DNA from: Halomonas sp. H10-9-1
GTDB taxonomy: Bacteria; Pseudomonadota; Gammaproteobacteria; Pseudomonadales; Halomonadaceae
Reading direction: 5' to 3'
Length of the DNA: 64,000 nt
Assembly: GCF_040147005.1 (NCBI RefSeq)
Contig: NZ_JAMSHO010000001.1
Span: 3,100,001-3,164,000 of the forward strand
Part shown: piece after piece, positions 1 through 9,853 of the stretch
Numbering within the stretch: the first letter of the stretch is position 1
Layout: every line of letters starts with the position of its first letter
Translations under genes and position numbers: made by a program
The notes under the pieces: generated by a model
Told to the model about the DNA's origin: nothing
Databases searched by the model: none
Seen by the model: the letters and a program-made list of their open reading frames with translations, nothing else

Positions 1-204
1 GACCTCGTGGAGCTCCTCGACGAAGATGGCGCCACGCTCGCGCAGGCTATCCACCACGAAGCGGTTGTGGACCACCTCGTGGCGCACGTAGATCGGCGGG
101 CCGAACACGTCCAGAGCGCCGTTGACGATCTCGATGGCGCGGTCGACGCCGGCACAGAAGCCGCGGGGGTTGGCCAGCCGGATCTGCACGGAATTAGCTT
201 GCAT
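1..204 (-). CDS. ispH: 4-hydroxy-3-methylbut-2-enyl diphosphate reductase, N-terminal part (runs off the window)
   Basis: The gene makes the last enzyme of the MEP isoprenoid pathway, a [4Fe-4S] reductase that converts HMBPP to IPP and DMAPP. Only the first 68 residues are in the window; the rest lies before base 1. The start is an ATG at 202-204. Visible family marks are [13 protein letters not shown], with Cys17 as the first cluster ligand, and YVRHEVVHN, with the conserved substrate-contacting His46 or a neighbour. The usual partner fkpB is upstream but is separated from it by an inserted Rpn-type gene. It is probably the distal end of the ribF-ileS-lspA-fkpB transcript. Confidence 0.93.
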   Translation of the reverse strand, partial: MQANSVQIRLANPRGFCAGVDRAIEIVNGALDVFGPPIYVRHEVVHNRFVVDSLRERGAIFVEELHEV

Positions 205-233
205 AGGATTGCCTTGCCTTGATGTGTCGGGTA

Positions 234-1193
234 TCACGCAAAAATGTCGTCCAGGCTGTCAGCCGTCAGCACCCGCTCGGCCCAGACCTCGAGCTCCTCC
301 GTTCCAGCTTGGCTAACCTTTGACTCGATTGACGCAGGCAACTCATCGAACTTCAGCACCAGCAGCTTCAACAGCATCTGGGCCCGGCCGCTGACCTCGC
401 CCTGCTGCATACCGCGCTGCATACCACGCTTTTCTGCGATGCGCTCGAATGATGTGACATACGACATCTTTACCTCCTCCTCGAAGCGGGCCATCTGGGC
501 CCCAAGCTTCTCTTCCAGCTCCGGCGGCAGTGCCAGCATCCAGTCTATCAGCCTGAGCAGCTCCAGTACTTCCGAGCGACTGTAGCCACGCCGGTAGAGG
601 CGTTTCATCAGGCTGAACTTGGACACCAGTCGGGCGTTGTCATCGCCTTTGGTGCGATGAGCTTCCAACTGCGTCAACACTACGACCGCGAAAGGGTTGC
701 TGCTGTTCTCGAGCGATGATTGATCCTGCTGCCAGCGCTGGAGGTCCACCACCGGAAAAGTGAAGCTGAGTCGCGTCTGCCACAACATCTGCTCATGGTG
801 CCCCACGGCTCGATGGCTGCCCTTGTCCGTCAGGATAGCCACGCTGGTGATGCGGCGCTGCGGGTACTTGTCCTGCAGTCGATAGTAGTAGCGAAACATC
901 CGGGCATTGAAGTGACGGTCTGCCTTGCCCTGGACTTCCACATGGACCAGCACCCAGGTTTCGCTGCCGTCCAGGGTAAACACCTTGACCAGCTTGTCGG
1001 TGTGGCGGCGCCCCGTCTCGCTGTCACGCACCACCTGCTGCAGTTCCTTGTCGAGGAATTCGTGGGGGCGCTGCCAGTCGATATCCCGATGCATCTCCGG
1101 TAACAGCAGCTCGAGAAACTGCGGAAAATAGTGCTCGAGCGCTTCCTTCCAGGGGGAGTCGAAATCGCTGTTGCCGCGGGCAGTTGTCCCCAT
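234..1193 (-). CDS. Rpn-family recombination-promoting nuclease / putative transposase with C-terminal DUF4351
   Basis: The protein has about 319 residues. Its N-terminal half resembles the PD-(D/E)XK nucleases of the Rpn/YhgA family (PDDEXK_2, TIGR01784 type). Likely catalytic residues are Asp66 in HTDKLVK and the ExQ pair in LVHVEVQGK (about Glu86 and Gln88). The last ~50 residues, ending in [19 protein letters not shown], match the DUF4351 tail common in these proteins. I chose the ATG at 1191-1193 because GAGGTG lies six bases before it and overlaps the fkpB stop; a GTG at 1200-1202 is also open. The gene lies between fkpB and ispH, which are neighbours in most gammaproteobacteria, so it is probably an acquired accessory gene. 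In E. coli, Rpn proteins promote RecA-independent recombination. The function here is inferred. Confidence 0.82.
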   Translation of the reverse strand: MGTTARGNSDFDSPWKEALEHYFPQFLELLLPEMHRDIDWQRPHEFLDKELQQVVRDSETGRRHTDKLVKVFTLDGSETWVLVHVEVQGKADRHFNARMFRYYYRLQDKYPQRRITSVAILTDKGSHRAVGHHEQMLWQTRLSFTFPVVDLQRWQQDQSSLENSSNPFAVVVLTQLEAHRTKGDDNARLVSKFSLMKRLYRRGYSRSEVLELLRLIDWMLALPPELEEKLGAQMARFEEEVKMSYVTSFERIAEKRGMQRGMQQGEVSGRAQMLLKLLVLKFDELPASIESKVSQAGTEELEVWAERVLTADSLDDIFA

Positions 1194-1203
1194 CAAGGTC
1201 ACC

Positions 1204-1665
1204 TCAATGCGTGGTGGCGGGCTTCACGTCCAGCACTTCCACCTCGAAGGTCAGGGTACGCCCGGCCAGCGGGTGATTGAAGTCCACGTCCACCTGATTG
1301 CCCTCGATGGCACTGATCACGCCAGGCAACTCGCCGCCACTGGGGTCGGCGAAGGACATCACGGTGCCGATCTCCAGCGGCTCCTCGCCGAAGTCATCGC
1401 GCTTGAGACGCTGGATGTTCTGCGGGTTGTGCTGGCCGAAGGCGTGCTCCGGGGTGATCTCGAAGGTGGCGCTCTCGCCGGCACTCATGCCCTTCATGGG
1501 ATGCTCGAAGCCGGGCGGCAGGTTGCCGTCGCCCACCTGGAAGGTGGCCGGAGCCTTGTCACGGGTGGAATCCACCACGGTGCCGTCTTCCAGCTTGAGG
1601 GTGAAGTGCAGGGTGACTTCCATACCCTCGTCGATGCGGTGTTGGGGGCTATTCTGGTCGGTCAT
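1204..1665 (-). CDS. fkpB: FKBP-type peptidyl-prolyl cis-trans isomerase, SlpA/FkpB-like
   Basis: A 153-residue cytoplasmic FKBP-fold prolyl isomerase. The N-terminal part has the FKBP strands LHFTLKLEDGTVVDST. An insert-in-flap domain follows, with FGQHNPQNIQRL and a VDFNHPLAGRTLTFEVEV segment typical of the SlyD/SlpA group. There is no C-terminal His-rich metal-binding tail as in SlyD, which favours FkpB (SlpA). Genes of this type usually sit between lspA and ispH. Here lspA is on one side, but an Rpn gene intervenes before ispH. The stop (TGA at 1204-1206) overlaps the ribosome binding site of that gene. Confidence 0.93.
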   Translation of the reverse strand: MTDQNSPQHRIDEGMEVTLHFTLKLEDGTVVDSTRDKAPATFQVGDGNLPPGFEHPMKGMSAGESATFEITPEHAFGQHNPQNIQRLKRDDFGEEPLEIGTVMSFADPSGGELPGVISAIEGNQVDVDFNHPLAGRTLTFEVEVLDVKPATTH

Positions 1666-1721
1666 GGGTCTTGGGACTCGGTAAACAGGATTTCGGTTCG
1701 GTGGCGAGGCTTGGACAACTC

Positions 1722-1919
1722 CGCCGGGGCGCCTTCGGCGCCAGTCGCGCAGCGGAGCTGCCCTCCTACAGAAACTCGTCGTTGTTCTGGGTGCCTCGCC
1801 GGGGCGCCTTCGGCGCCATTCGCGCAGCGGAGCTGCCCTCTTACAGAAACTCGTCGTTGCTCTGGGTGCCTCGCCGGGGCGCCTTCGGCACCAGTCGCGC
1901 AGCGGAGCCGGCCTCCTAC
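1722..1919. repeat. Three tandem copies of a 75-bp REP-like palindromic repeat
   Basis: Copies start at 1722, 1797 and 1872. The first two are full length and the third is cut at about 1919. Read on the minus strand each unit carries GTAGGAGGGCAGCTCCGCTG, whose GCAG/CTGC arms form a hairpin, and then a second palindrome GGCGCC-GAA-GGCGCC. A GTAG head next to a short imperfect palindrome is the hallmark of REP elements mobilised by RAYT (TnpA-REP) transposases. Copies differ by a few substitutions. No RAYT gene is in the window. The array fills the lspA-fkpB gap inside an operon, so it may form stable mRNA structure there. Confidence 0.8.
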
Positions 1920-1929
1920 CATTCAGCCG

Positions 1930-2481
1930 TCAGCCACGCTGCCGGGCGCGGCGCTTCTCGCCGAACAGCGACTCCCAGATCAGGCCAATGGCGCCGAGGG
2001 TGATGCCGATGTCCGCCACGTTGAAGGCGGGGTAGTACCAGCCCGCCACGTGGAAGGAGAGGAAGTCGACCACGTAGCCGTGCACCAGGCGGTCGTAGAG
2101 GTTGCCCAGGGCGCCGCCGATGATCATGGCGAGCGAGGCCGCCAGCAGTGTCTCGTCGCGCTTCAGGCGACGCATCCAGACCGTCAGGCCGATGCTCGCG
2201 CCCACCGCGATGGCGGCAAAGAACCAGCGCTGCCAGCCGGGATGCCCGGCCAGGAAGCTGAAGGCCGCCCCGGTGTTGTGCAACAGCGTCAGGTTGAAGA
2301 ACGGCAGCACCTCCACCGGCCGGGCGTACTCGAGCTGCCCGCTGGCCAGGTACTTGGTGCCGAGATCCAGCACGATCACCGCTACGGCCAGCCACAGCCA
2401 GCGCAGCGGCTGGCGCATGGGCACCGTGTGATCCTGACTCGCCTGCCGTTCGCTCATGGGCGTCTCGCCTTGCTGTGACAT
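1930..2481 (-). CDS. lspA: Lipoprotein signal peptidase (signal peptidase II)
   Basis: An inner-membrane aspartyl protease that removes the signal peptide from diacylglyceryl-modified prolipoproteins. At 183 residues it is slightly longer than usual because of a ~22-residue N-terminal extension, and an internal start at Met22 is possible. Four hydrophobic segments are visible. Conserved blocks are LLHNTGAAFSFL, GGALGNLYDR and FNVADIGI. The catalytic aspartates should be Asp139 (VVDF) and Asp157 (NVAD), with the same 18-residue spacing as in E. coli. It lies directly after ileS, the standard order. Confidence 0.96.
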   Translation of the reverse strand: MSQQGETPMSERQASQDHTVPMRQPLRWLWLAVAVIVLDLGTKYLASGQLEYARPVEVLPFFNLTLLHNTGAAFSFLAGHPGWQRWFFAAIAVGASIGLTVWMRRLKRDETLLAASLAMIIGGALGNLYDRLVHGYVVDFLSFHVAGWYYPAFNVADIGITLGAIGLIWESLFGEKRRARQRG

Positions 2482-2502
2482 CGAACGTCTCCTGAGGGGA
2501 TT

Positions 2503-5340
2503 CTAGGCAAACCGGCGCGTCTCGCCGGGGCCTTCCGGCAGGTTGCTGATGCAGCGGCTGCAGAGGTCCGGATGCTCGGCGTGGGTACCCACCTCCTCGC
2601 GATGGTGCCAGCAGCGCTCGCACTTGCCGTTGGCACTCTCGGCCACGGCCACCTTCAGGCCCTCGAGGTCGCTGGCCTCGGCCGCCTCGCTTGCCTCGGC
2701 GAGCGGCTTGAGCGTCACCTCGCTGGTGAGCATCACGAAGCGCAGCTCGTCGCCCAGCTTGGCGAGGGTGGCGTGCAGTTCGTCGTCGACGTAGAGGGTG
2801 ACCTCGGCGGCCAGGCTGCCCTTGATGGTCTTGGCGTTGCGGGCGTCCTCCAGGCACTTGTTGACCGCCTGCTTGACCTCGAGCACCCGCTCCCAGAAGT
2901 CGCGGCCCATGGCGGCGTCGCCCTCCAGGGTGGCGAGGCCGGTGTAGTACTCCTCCAACAGCACGCTGTCGCCGCGGCTGCCCGGGATGTTCTCGAAGAT
3001 CTCCTCGGCGGTGAAGCTGAGGATCGGCGCCACCCAGCGCGCGAGTGCCTCGACCACGTGGTAGAGCGCGGTCTGGGCGCTGCGCCGCGCCACGGAATCG
3101 GCCTGGGTGGTGTACTGGCGATCCTTGATCACGTCCAGGTAGAAGCCGCCGAGCTCCCGGGCACAGAAACCGTGCACCTGCTGGTAGACGTCGAGGAAGC
3201 GATACTCCTCATAGGCCTTCTGGATGCGCGCCTGCAGCTGGGCGGCGCGGTCCACCACCCACTGGTCCAGGGCCAGCATCTCGGCGAAGGGCAGCGCGTC
3301 GCGCTCGGGTGCGAAGCCGTTGAGGTTGGCCAGCAGGAAGCGCGAGGTGTTGCGGATGCGCCGGTAGACATCGGCGGTGCGCTTGAGGATCTCGTCGGAG
3401 ACCGCCATCTCGCCGGAGTAGTCGGTGGAGGCGACCCACAGGCGCAGGATGTCGGCGCCGAGCTTATCCATCACCGCCTGGGGGGCGACCACGTTGCCGA
3501 GCGACTTGGACTGCTTGCGGCCCTTCTCATCCACGGTGAAGCCGTGGGTCAGCAGCTGCCGGTAGGGCGCGTGGCCGTCGATGGCAGCGCCGGTGAGCAG
3601 CGAGGAGTGGAACCAGCCGCGGTGCTGGTCGGAACCCTCCAGGTAGAGGTCGGCGATCGGCCCCTCGGCGTGGCCGTGGGGGTGCGAGCCGCGCAGCACA
3701 TGGCGATGGGTGGTGCCGGAGTCGAACCAGACGTCCAGGGTATCGGTGACCTTGTCGTAGTCGGCGGCCTCCTCGCCCAGCAGCTCGGCGGGGTCGAGGC
3801 GGAACCAGGCATCGATGCCCTCGGCCTCGACGCGGCTTGCGGCCTGTTCCATCAGCTCGACGGTGCGCGGGTGCAGCTCGCCGGTGGCCTTGTGCAGGAA
3901 GAACGGGATCGGCACGCCCCAGTTGCGCTGGCGCGAGATGCACCAGTCCGGGCGGTTGGCGATCATGCTGTGCAGGCGCGCCTTGCCCCAGGCCGGGGTG
4001 AAAGCGGTGGACTCGATGCCCTCCAGCGCCTTCTCGCGCAGGGTGCGGCCGTCCTTGCCGGCCACGTCCATGCCCACGAACCACTGGGCGGTGGCGCGGT
4101 AGATCACCGGCGTCTTGTGGCGCCAGCAGTGCATGTAGCTATGGGTGATGGTCTGATGGGCCATCAGCGCACCCACTTCGTCGAGCTTGGCGACGATCTG
4201 CAGGTTGGCCTTCCAGATCATCTGGCCACCGAAGAACGGCAGGTCGTCGACGTAGACGCCATTGCCCTGCACCGGGCTCTCGATCTCATCGAAGGACATG
4301 CCGTGGGCGCGGCAGGTGACGAAGTCGTCGACGCCGTAGGCCGGGGCCGAGTGGACGATGCCGGTGCTGCCCACCTCGGACTCCACGTAGTCGGCCAGGT
4401 ACACCGGCGACAGGCGGTCGTAGAAGGGGTGGCGAAAGTCGACGCCGTCCAGTCGCTCACCGGTGACGGTGGCGATGATATCGCCCTCGAGCCCGAAGCG
4501 ATCCAGACACGACGCGACCAGCTCCTCGGCCAGCACCAGCAGCCGCTCGCCGGTATCCACCAGGGCGTAGGTAAACTCGGGATGGACGTTCAGCGCCTGG
4601 TTGGCGGGGATGGTCCAGGGGGTGGTGGTCCAGATCACGATGGCGGCGGCCTTGGGCAGCGCCTCGAGGCCGAAGGCAGCGGCGAGGCGCTCGGCGTCAT
4701 CGACAGGGAAGGCCACATCGATGGCGTCGGACTTCTTGTCCTGATACTCCACCTCGGCCTCGGCCAGGGCCGAGCCGCAGTCGAAGCACCAGTTGACGGG
4801 CTTCAGGCCCTTGAAGACGTAGCCCGCCTCGACCATGTCGGCAAGCGCGCGGATCTCGCCGGCCTCGTTGGCGAAGTCCATGGAGCGGTAGGGGTTGTCC
4901 CAGTCGCCGATCACGCCCAGGCGGATGAAGCCCGCACGCTGATCCTCGATCTGCTCGGCGGCATACTCGCGGCACAGCGCCCGGGCCCGCTCGGGCTCGA
5001 GGTGCTTGCCGTGGGTGGTCTCGACCTTGTGCTCGATGGGCAGGCCGTGGCAGTCCCAGCCGGGCACGTAGGGAGCATCGAAGCCGGCCAGGTTCTTCGA
5101 CTTGACGATGATGTCCTTGAGGATCTTGTTGAGCGCGTGTCCCAGGTGAATGCTGCCATTGGCGTAGGGAGGGCCATCGTGCAGCACGAACAACTCCCTG
5201 CCCTGGCGCTCCGCGCGCAGGCGGTGATAGAGGTCCAGCTGCTGCCACTGCGCCAGCCGGGCAGGCTCGCGCTTGGGCAGCATGCCGCGCATGGGGAAGT
5301 CGGTTTCTGGCAGGTTCAGAGTGGGCTTGTAGTCGCTCAT
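2503..5340 (-). CDS. ileS: Isoleucyl-tRNA synthetase
   Basis: A class I aminoacyl-tRNA synthetase of about 945 residues that charges tRNA-Ile and edits Val-tRNA-Ile. Its HIGH motif is HLGH at about residues 65-68 and its KMSKS loop is KQSKS at about 609-613. The CP1 editing domain contains the segment [14 protein letters not shown]. The C-terminal zinc finger has the CERCWHH and LCSRC ligands. I placed the start at the ATG at 5338-5340 ([13 protein letters not shown]) because it aligns with the E. coli N terminus. An in-frame ATG at 5362-5364 overlaps the ribF end and would add eight residues. ribF is directly upstream, and the two are probably cotranscribed. Confidence 0.97.
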   Translation of the reverse strand: MSDYKPTLNLPETDFPMRGMLPKREPARLAQWQQLDLYHRLRAERQGRELFVLHDGPPYANGSIHLGHALNKILKDIIVKSKNLAGFDAPYVPGWDCHGLPIEHKVETTHGKHLEPERARALCREYAAEQIEDQRAGFIRLGVIGDWDNPYRSMDFANEAGEIRALADMVEAGYVFKGLKPVNWCFDCGSALAEAEVEYQDKKSDAIDVAFPVDDAERLAAAFGLEALPKAAAIVIWTTTPWTIPANQALNVHPEFTYALVDTGERLLVLAEELVASCLDRFGLEGDIIATVTGERLDGVDFRHPFYDRLSPVYLADYVESEVGSTGIVHSAPAYGVDDFVTCRAHGMSFDEIESPVQGNGVYVDDLPFFGGQMIWKANLQIVAKLDEVGALMAHQTITHSYMHCWRHKTPVIYRATAQWFVGMDVAGKDGRTLREKALEGIESTAFTPAWGKARLHSMIANRPDWCISRQRNWGVPIPFFLHKATGELHPRTVELMEQAASRVEAEGIDAWFRLDPAELLGEEAADYDKVTDTLDVWFDSGTTHRHVLRGSHPHGHAEGPIADLYLEGSDQHRGWFHSSLLTGAAIDGHAPYRQLLTHGFTVDEKGRKQSKSLGNVVAPQAVMDKLGADILRLWVASTDYSGEMAVSDEILKRTADVYRRIRNTSRFLLANLNGFAPERDALPFAEMLALDQWVVDRAAQLQARIQKAYEEYRFLDVYQQVHGFCARELGGFYLDVIKDRQYTTQADSVARRSAQTALYHVVEALARWVAPILSFTAEEIFENIPGSRGDSVLLEEYYTGLATLEGDAAMGRDFWERVLEVKQAVNKCLEDARNAKTIKGSLAAEVTLYVDDELHATLAKLGDELRFVMLTSEVTLKPLAEASEAAEASDLEGLKVAVAESANGKCERCWHHREEVGTHAEHPDLCSRCISNLPEGPGETRRFA

Positions 5341-5350
5341 ATCCTGGGGA

Positions 5351-6388
5351 TCAGCCGTCGTCATGGTCGGCGGGCGTACCCGCCGAGGAATCGAGTGTCA
5401 CGGCCTCGCGCGCCAACGGCGCCGATGCCAGAGGAAGAGAATCATCGTTCTTGAGGAAGGGGTGCTGAAAAAAATAGGCGCGCGCCCGCCGCTGATCGAG
5501 GCCGATCTGGTGCTTCAAGGCCGCGAAGTCGTCGAACTTCACCTCGCCGCGCAGCTTGGCGCAGGGAAACACCGTCAGGCGCTCGCCATAGAGCTCGCCA
5601 TCGAAGTCGAACAGGTGCACCTCGAGCACCGGGCGCGTGCTGCCCACGGTGGGGCGCCAGCCGATATTGGCCACCCCGGGCAGGCGGCGCCCATCGGGCA
5701 GCTCGCTGATCACCGCGTAGACCCCCTGCAAGGCCAGGGAGCGCATCGGCTGGGGCAGGTTGGCGGTGGGCACGCCGATGGTGCGGCCGAGCTTCTGGTC
5801 GGGCACCACTCGCCCACCCAGGCGATAGGGGCGGCCCAGCAGGGCGGCAGCGGCGGCGAAGTTGCCGCTGGCCAGCAGGGTGCGGATGCGGCTGCTGGAG
5901 ACGCGCTCGTCGTCGATGGTGAAGGTGCGGGTGTGCTCCACGCCGAAGCCGTTGGCCGCGCCCACCGCGGTGAGCAGGTGGAAGTCACCGCGGCGATCGC
6001 AGCCGAAGCGGAAGTCGTCGCCCACCACCAGGTGGCGCACGCCCAGGCCGTCGATCAGCACGCGACGGATGAAGGCCTCGGCGGTCAGGCTGCGCAGGGC
6101 GTCGTTGAAGGGCAGGCAGAGCACCCGCTCCACCCCCGCCTCGCCCAGCAAGCGCACCTTGTCGCGCAGGCGGGTGAGCCGCGGCGGAGCCTGCTCGCCG
6201 GCGAAGAACTCCCGGGGCTGGGGCTCGAATACGACCACAACGACCGGCAGCGCGAGGCGGCGGGCCTGTTCGCGACACTGCTCGAGGATCGCCTGGTGGC
6301 CGCGATGCACGCCATCGAAGTTGCCGATGGTGGCCACGCAGCCGCGGTGCTCGTCGCGCAGGTTGTGCAGTCCTCGAATCACTTGCAT
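5351..6388 (-). CDS. ribF: Bifunctional riboflavin kinase / FAD synthetase
   Basis: The enzyme phosphorylates riboflavin to FMN and adenylates FMN to FAD. It has 345 residues. The N-terminal nucleotidyltransferase domain carries [15 protein letters not shown] with the HxGH nucleotide-binding signature. The C-terminal riboflavin kinase domain carries GVPTANLP and LQGVYAV. The start is the ATG at 6386-6388 (MQVIRGLHN), which matches the usual N terminus; upstream in-frame codons add 13 unlikely residues. It is the first gene of the ribF-ileS-lspA-fkpB group, with a good sigma-70 promoter about 50 bp upstream. Confidence 0.96.
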   Translation of the reverse strand: MQVIRGLHNLRDEHRGCVATIGNFDGVHRGHQAILEQCREQARRLALPVVVVVFEPQPREFFAGEQAPPRLTRLRDKVRLLGEAGVERVLCLPFNDALRSLTAEAFIRRVLIDGLGVRHLVVGDDFRFGCDRRGDFHLLTAVGAANGFGVEHTRTFTIDDERVSSSRIRTLLASGNFAAAAALLGRPYRLGGRVVPDQKLGRTIGVPTANLPQPMRSLALQGVYAVISELPDGRRLPGVANIGWRPTVGSTRPVLEVHLFDFDGELYGERLTVFPCAKLRGEVKFDDFAALKHQIGLDQRRARAYFFQHPFLKNDDSLPLASAPLAREAVTLDSSAGTPADHDDG

Positions 6389-6434
6389 GGCGTAGTGGAG
6401 CCCCGCTCGGCGTCGAAAGGTGGTCAAAGCGTCG

Positions 6435-6463
6435 ATTATACCGGACAGCCGGCCCCTTGACAG
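6435..6463 (-). promoter_or_regulatory. Probable sigma-70 promoter of the ribF-ileS-lspA operon
   Basis: On the minus strand CTGTCA (6458-6463) is followed by 17 bases and a perfect TATAAT (6435-6440). The predicted start lies about 40 bases before the ribF ATG. This is the only near-consensus pair in the murJ-ribF gap. Confidence 0.65.
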
Positions 6464-6529
6464 CCGGGGCGGACCTAGTCTTCAGCGTCAGGTCATGCTG
6501 CAGGAGGGATGCTGAGCTCGACACCAGCC

Positions 6530-8131
6530 TCAGCTCTTCATCCTGAAGTGCCGCAGGCGCACCCCGGTGGCGGCCAGCCAGACGAAATAGAGTGCCGCAC
6601 CGCCGACCACCAGGGCGGCCAGCCAGGCGACGCGCTGCCAGATGCCCCAGCCGAGCCACGCCTGCCACTCCGGCGCGGCCCAGGCCAGGCCCAGCCCCAT
6701 CACCGCGCAGCCGCCCAACAGCTGCACCGCATAGCGCCCCCAGCCCGGCTGGAACAACAGCACGCCCTGCTTGCGCAGCAGCCAGCCCAGCAGGCCGGCG
6801 TTCATGAAGGCCGAGAGCGCGGTGGCCAGGGCGAGGCCGGCGTGGGCCAAGGGCCAGATCAGGATCAGGTTGAAGACCATGTTGGCGACCATGGCGATGA
6901 TGCCCACCTTCACCGGCGTCCTGGTGTCCTGGCGGGCGAAGAAGCCCGGCGCCAGCACCTTGATCAGCATGAAGGCCACCAGGCCCAGGGAGTAGGCGCG
7001 CAGGCTCATCGCTGCCATGACGATATCGCGCTCGGTCATGGCGCCGTAGTGGAAAAGCGAGATCAGCAAGGGCTCGGCGAGCACCGCCAGGGCCAGCGCC
7101 GCGGGCAGGCCCAGCAGCAGCACGGCGCGGATCGCCCAATCGAGCATGGCGCTGAAGTGCTCGCCGGACTGCGCGGCATGGCGCCTGGAGAGCGCCGGCA
7201 GGATCACGGTGCCGATGGCGATGCCGAACACCCCCAGCGGCAGCTCCACCAGCCGGTCGGAGTAGTAGAGCCAGGAGACGCTGCCGGCGGCCAGCAGAGA
7301 CGCGAGCACGGTATCCAGCAGCAGGTTGATCTGGGACACCGAGACGCCGAACAGCGCCGGCACCATCAACACCATGATCCGCTTGACGCCGGGGTGGGCG
7401 AAGCTCGGCCAGGGCCGCGGCGCCAGCCCCAACCGCACCAGGAAAGGCACCTGGAAGGCGAGCTGGGCACCACCGGCGATCAGCACGCCCCAGGCCAGCG
7501 CCATGGCCGGCTGCTCGAACAGCGGGGTCAGCAGCAACGCCGCGCCGATCAGCGACAGGTTGAGCAGCACCGGGGTGAAGGCCGGCACCGCGAAGCGGTT
7601 CCAGGTATTGAGCACGCTGCCGGCGAAGGCGGTCAGCGAGATCAGCAGCAGGTAGGGGAAGGTCAGCCGCAGCATGTCGGCGGTGAGCGCTAGCTTGGCC
7701 GGGTCGCGGCCGAAGCCGGGGGCGAATACCCACACCAGCCAGGGGGCGGCGAACATGGCCACCGCCGTCAGCAGGAAGAGCACCGCGGCGAGACTGCCGG
7801 AGACGGCATCCAGCAGCTCGCGCACCTCGCGGCGACTGCCGCGGGTGGCGTATTCCGAGAGCACCGGCACGAAGGCCTGGTTGAAGGCCCCCTCGGCGAA
7901 CAGCCGGCGCATGAAGTTGGGAATCTTGAAGGCGACGAAGAAGGCATCGGCGCCCTGCCCCGCGCCGAACAGCGCGGCGATCACCACGTCGCGCGCCAGC
8001 CCCATCACCCGTGACAGCATGGTCATCACGCTGACCACCAGGCCCGAGCGCATCAGCCCACCGCCCTTGGGGGCCACCACCTTGTCACTTTCGTCCACCG
8101 GCGCCGGTGGCGACTGTTCGCGATCCGTCAC
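6530..8131 (-). CDS. murJ: Lipid II flippase MurJ (MviN)
   Basis: An integral membrane protein of the MOP superfamily that flips lipid II across the inner membrane for peptidoglycan synthesis. About 533 residues with roughly 14 hydrophobic segments. The N-terminal signature is MRSGLVVSVMTMLSRVMGLA, followed by RDVVIAALFGAG, and then FKIPNFMRRLFAEGAF. I chose a GTG start at 8129-8131 because GAGGAA sits five bases before it. An ATG at 8150-8152 is also possible. The core domain would begin only at residue ~27, so a short polar N-terminal tail is present with either start. murJ next to rpsT and ribF is a standard gammaproteobacterial arrangement. Confidence 0.94.
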   Translation of the reverse strand: MTDREQSPPAPVDESDKVVAPKGGGLMRSGLVVSVMTMLSRVMGLARDVVIAALFGAGQGADAFFVAFKIPNFMRRLFAEGAFNQAFVPVLSEYATRGSRREVRELLDAVSGSLAAVLFLLTAVAMFAAPWLVWVFAPGFGRDPAKLALTADMLRLTFPYLLLISLTAFAGSVLNTWNRFAVPAFTPVLLNLSLIGAALLLTPLFEQPAMALAWGVLIAGGAQLAFQVPFLVRLGLAPRPWPSFAHPGVKRIMVLMVPALFGVSVSQINLLLDTVLASLLAAGSVSWLYYSDRLVELPLGVFGIAIGTVILPALSRRHAAQSGEHFSAMLDWAIRAVLLLGLPAALALAVLAEPLLISLFHYGAMTERDIVMAAMSLRAYSLGLVAFMLIKVLAPGFFARQDTRTPVKVGIIAMVANMVFNLILIWPLAHAGLALATALSAFMNAGLLGWLLRKQGVLLFQPGWGRYAVQLLGGCAVMGLGLAWAAPEWQAWLGWGIWQRVAWLAALVVGGAALYFVWLAATGVRLRHFRMKS

Positions 8132-8174
8132 GTCCGTTCCTCGGCTCTTCATCTGCCCCATGAATGGCGGCCAC

Positions 8175-8201
8175 AAAAAAACCGGCCGCAGCCGGTTTTT
8201 T
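8175..8201. terminator. Rho-independent terminator after rpsT
   Basis: The arms ACCGGC and GCCGGT form a hairpin around the loop CGCA and are flanked by A7 and T6 runs, so it can act on both strands. It lies about 50 bp after the rpsT stop and just before murJ, so its main job is probably to end the rpsT transcript. Confidence 0.88.
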
Positions 8202-8249
8202 CACGAGACGCTAGCCACGCAGGCCTCGTCTCGATGGCATCTGACCGGC

Positions 8250-8516
8250 TTAGGCAGCCAGGGCCTTGATGCGCTTGTTCAGGCGGCTCTTCATGCGTGC
8301 GGCACGCTTCTTGGAGAGCACGTCCTTGTCGGCGATGCGGTCGATGATCGGCTGCGCCTTCTGGAACTCGGCCATGGCCTGGGCGTGATCGCCGCTGTTG
8401 ATGGCCTTGATGACGCGCTTGATATGGGTGCGGACCATGCTGCGCTGGCTGGCCTTCAGGACACGACGACCTTCGGCCTGACGGGCGCGCTTGCGAGCTT
8501 GCTTGCTGTTTGCCAC
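8250..8516 (-). CDS. rpsT: 30S ribosomal protein S20
   Basis: An 88-residue primary 16S rRNA-binding protein of the small subunit. It has the typical N terminus ANSKQARKRARQ and a helical, Lys/Arg-rich body ending in LNKRIKALAA. The start codon is GTG at 8514-8516, set by AAGGAGA six bases upstream; longer readings in frame are not credible. A non-ATG start also occurs in E. coli rpsT (UUG), where it is linked to translational autoregulation by S20. The gene is monocistronic, with a strong terminator at 8175-8201. Confidence 0.97.
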   Translation of the reverse strand: MANSKQARKRARQAEGRRVLKASQRSMVRTHIKRVIKAINSGDHAQAMAEFQKAQPIIDRIADKDVLSKKRAARMKSRLNKRIKALAA

Positions 8517-8700
8517 TTGCTGTCTCCTTGGAGATTCATCGCCGCCCGTGTAATGACGGCTGCTATAACGTATTGAACCGGCAGAAAAGAGAAGCCTTTC
8601 CGCCGGCTTGGCCATCTGGCCGACCGCTGCTGGTGCGGCGATCGTTCACGGGCCGTGTCTGAGAGGATGGCGCATCCTACCACAGCCCGCGCCGCGCTTG

Positions 8701-9840
8701 CTACAACACCACTAGGTTATCGCGGTGGATCAGTTCCGGCGCTTCCATGAAGCCGAGGATCGCCTCGATCTGGTGGCTGGGCTGGCCGATGATGCGCTGC
8801 GCATCGTCGACCCCGTAGTTGACCAGCCCCTTGGCCACTCGCTCGCCGGCCTCATCGACGCACAGCACCATGTCACCGCGGCGGAATGCGCCGGAAGCGG
8901 CCTTCACCCCCACCGGCAGCAGGCTCGAGCCGCTGCTACGCAGCACCTTCACCGCCCCGGCATCCAGGGTCAGGGTGCCGCGCACCTGCAGCTGACCGGC
9001 GAGCCAGCGCTTACGCGCCGCGATGGGCGCCTGGTCGGGGCGCAGCAGGGTGCCCAGGCGCTCGCCAGCCATCAGTCGCTCGAGCACCTCGGCCTGACGC
9101 CCACCGGCGATGGCGGTGACGGCCCCCGAACGCGCCGCCAGGCGCGCGGCGCGAATCTTGGTGGCCATGCCGCCACGCCCAAGGGCGCCACTGCCGCCAG
9201 CCACCGCGGCCAGCGCCGGGTCATCGGCCCGCCCCTCACTGATCAGCGAGGCCGCGGGGTTCGAGCGCGGGTCGGCGTCGAACAGCCCCTCCTGGTCGGT
9301 GAGGATCACCAGGACATCGGCCTCCAGCAGGTTGGCCACCAGGGCGCCGAGGGTGTCGTTGTCGCCAAAACGGATCTCGTCGGTGACCACGGTATCGTTC
9401 TCGTTGATCACCGGCACCACCCGTAGGCCGACCAGGGTACGCAGCGCCGAGCGGGCATTGAGGTAGCGCTTGCGGTTGGAGAGGTCGTCATGGGTCAGCA
9501 GCACCTGGGCGGTCAACAGGCCGTGGCGGGCGAAGTGGCCCTCGTAGCACTCGGTGAGGCCATTCTGGCCCACCGCGGCGGCGGCCTGCAGCTCGTGCAC
9601 CGCCGAGGGGCGCACCTGCCAGCCGAGGCGCACCATGCCCGCGGCCACCGCCCCGGAGGAGACCAGCACCACCTCGATGCCGCTCTTGTGCAGCGCGGCG
9701 ATCTGGTCCACCCAGCCGCCGATCGCCGCCTCGTCGAGGCCGCGACCGTCATTGGTCAGCAGCGCGCTGCCGATCTTCACCACCACCCGTCGGGCGCCGA
9801 TCAGCGCCTCGCGGCCTGCCACCTGCTCGTTGCTTTCCAT
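8701..9840 (-). CDS. proB: Glutamate 5-kinase
   Basis: This enzyme catalyses the first step of proline synthesis, ATP-dependent phosphorylation of glutamate, and is feedback-inhibited by proline in known members. It has about 379 residues: an amino-acid-kinase domain ([38 protein letters not shown]) followed by a C-terminal PUA domain from about residue 275. The start ATG at 9838-9840 (MESNEQ) lies 13 bp after the obgE stop, so the two genes are probably cotranscribed. Proline is a compatible solute in halophiles, so the gene may matter for osmotic tolerance here; that is inference. Confidence 0.96.
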   Translation of the reverse strand: MESNEQVAGREALIGARRVVVKIGSALLTNDGRGLDEAAIGGWVDQIAALHKSGIEVVLVSSGAVAAGMVRLGWQVRPSAVHELQAAAAVGQNGLTECYEGHFARHGLLTAQVLLTHDDLSNRKRYLNARSALRTLVGLRVVPVINENDTVVTDEIRFGDNDTLGALVANLLEADVLVILTDQEGLFDADPRSNPAASLISEGRADDPALAAVAGGSGALGRGGMATKIRAARLAARSGAVTAIAGGRQAEVLERLMAGERLGTLLRPDQAPIAARKRWLAGQLQVRGTLTLDAGAVKVLRSSGSSLLPVGVKAASGAFRRGDMVLCVDEAGERVAKGLVNYGVDDAQRIIGQPSHQIEAILGFMEAPELIHRDNLVVL

Positions 9841-9853
9841 TCGCTCTCGATCC

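Noticed and set aside
1722..1919. Possible CRISPR array
   Set aside because: The three units are contiguous with no variable spacers, carry REP-type palindromes and no cas genes are near.
5341..5364. Longer ileS start overlapping ribF
   Set aside because: It would add eight residues not seen in the E. coli-type N terminus; the ATG at 5338-5340 fits the family better, though not decisively.
2572..5454. Very long open frame on the plus strand opposite ileS (and similar frames opposite murJ, rapA, uvrA and fusA)
   Set aside because: High-GC genes commonly leave the opposite strand open. The translation is low-complexity Gly/Ala/Val/Leu with no domain, and the minus-strand genes are certain.
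8517..8700. rpsT promoter
   Set aside because: TAGGAT and TTATAG are visible on the minus strand, but neither has a convincing -35 box at proper spacing, so I did not call one.
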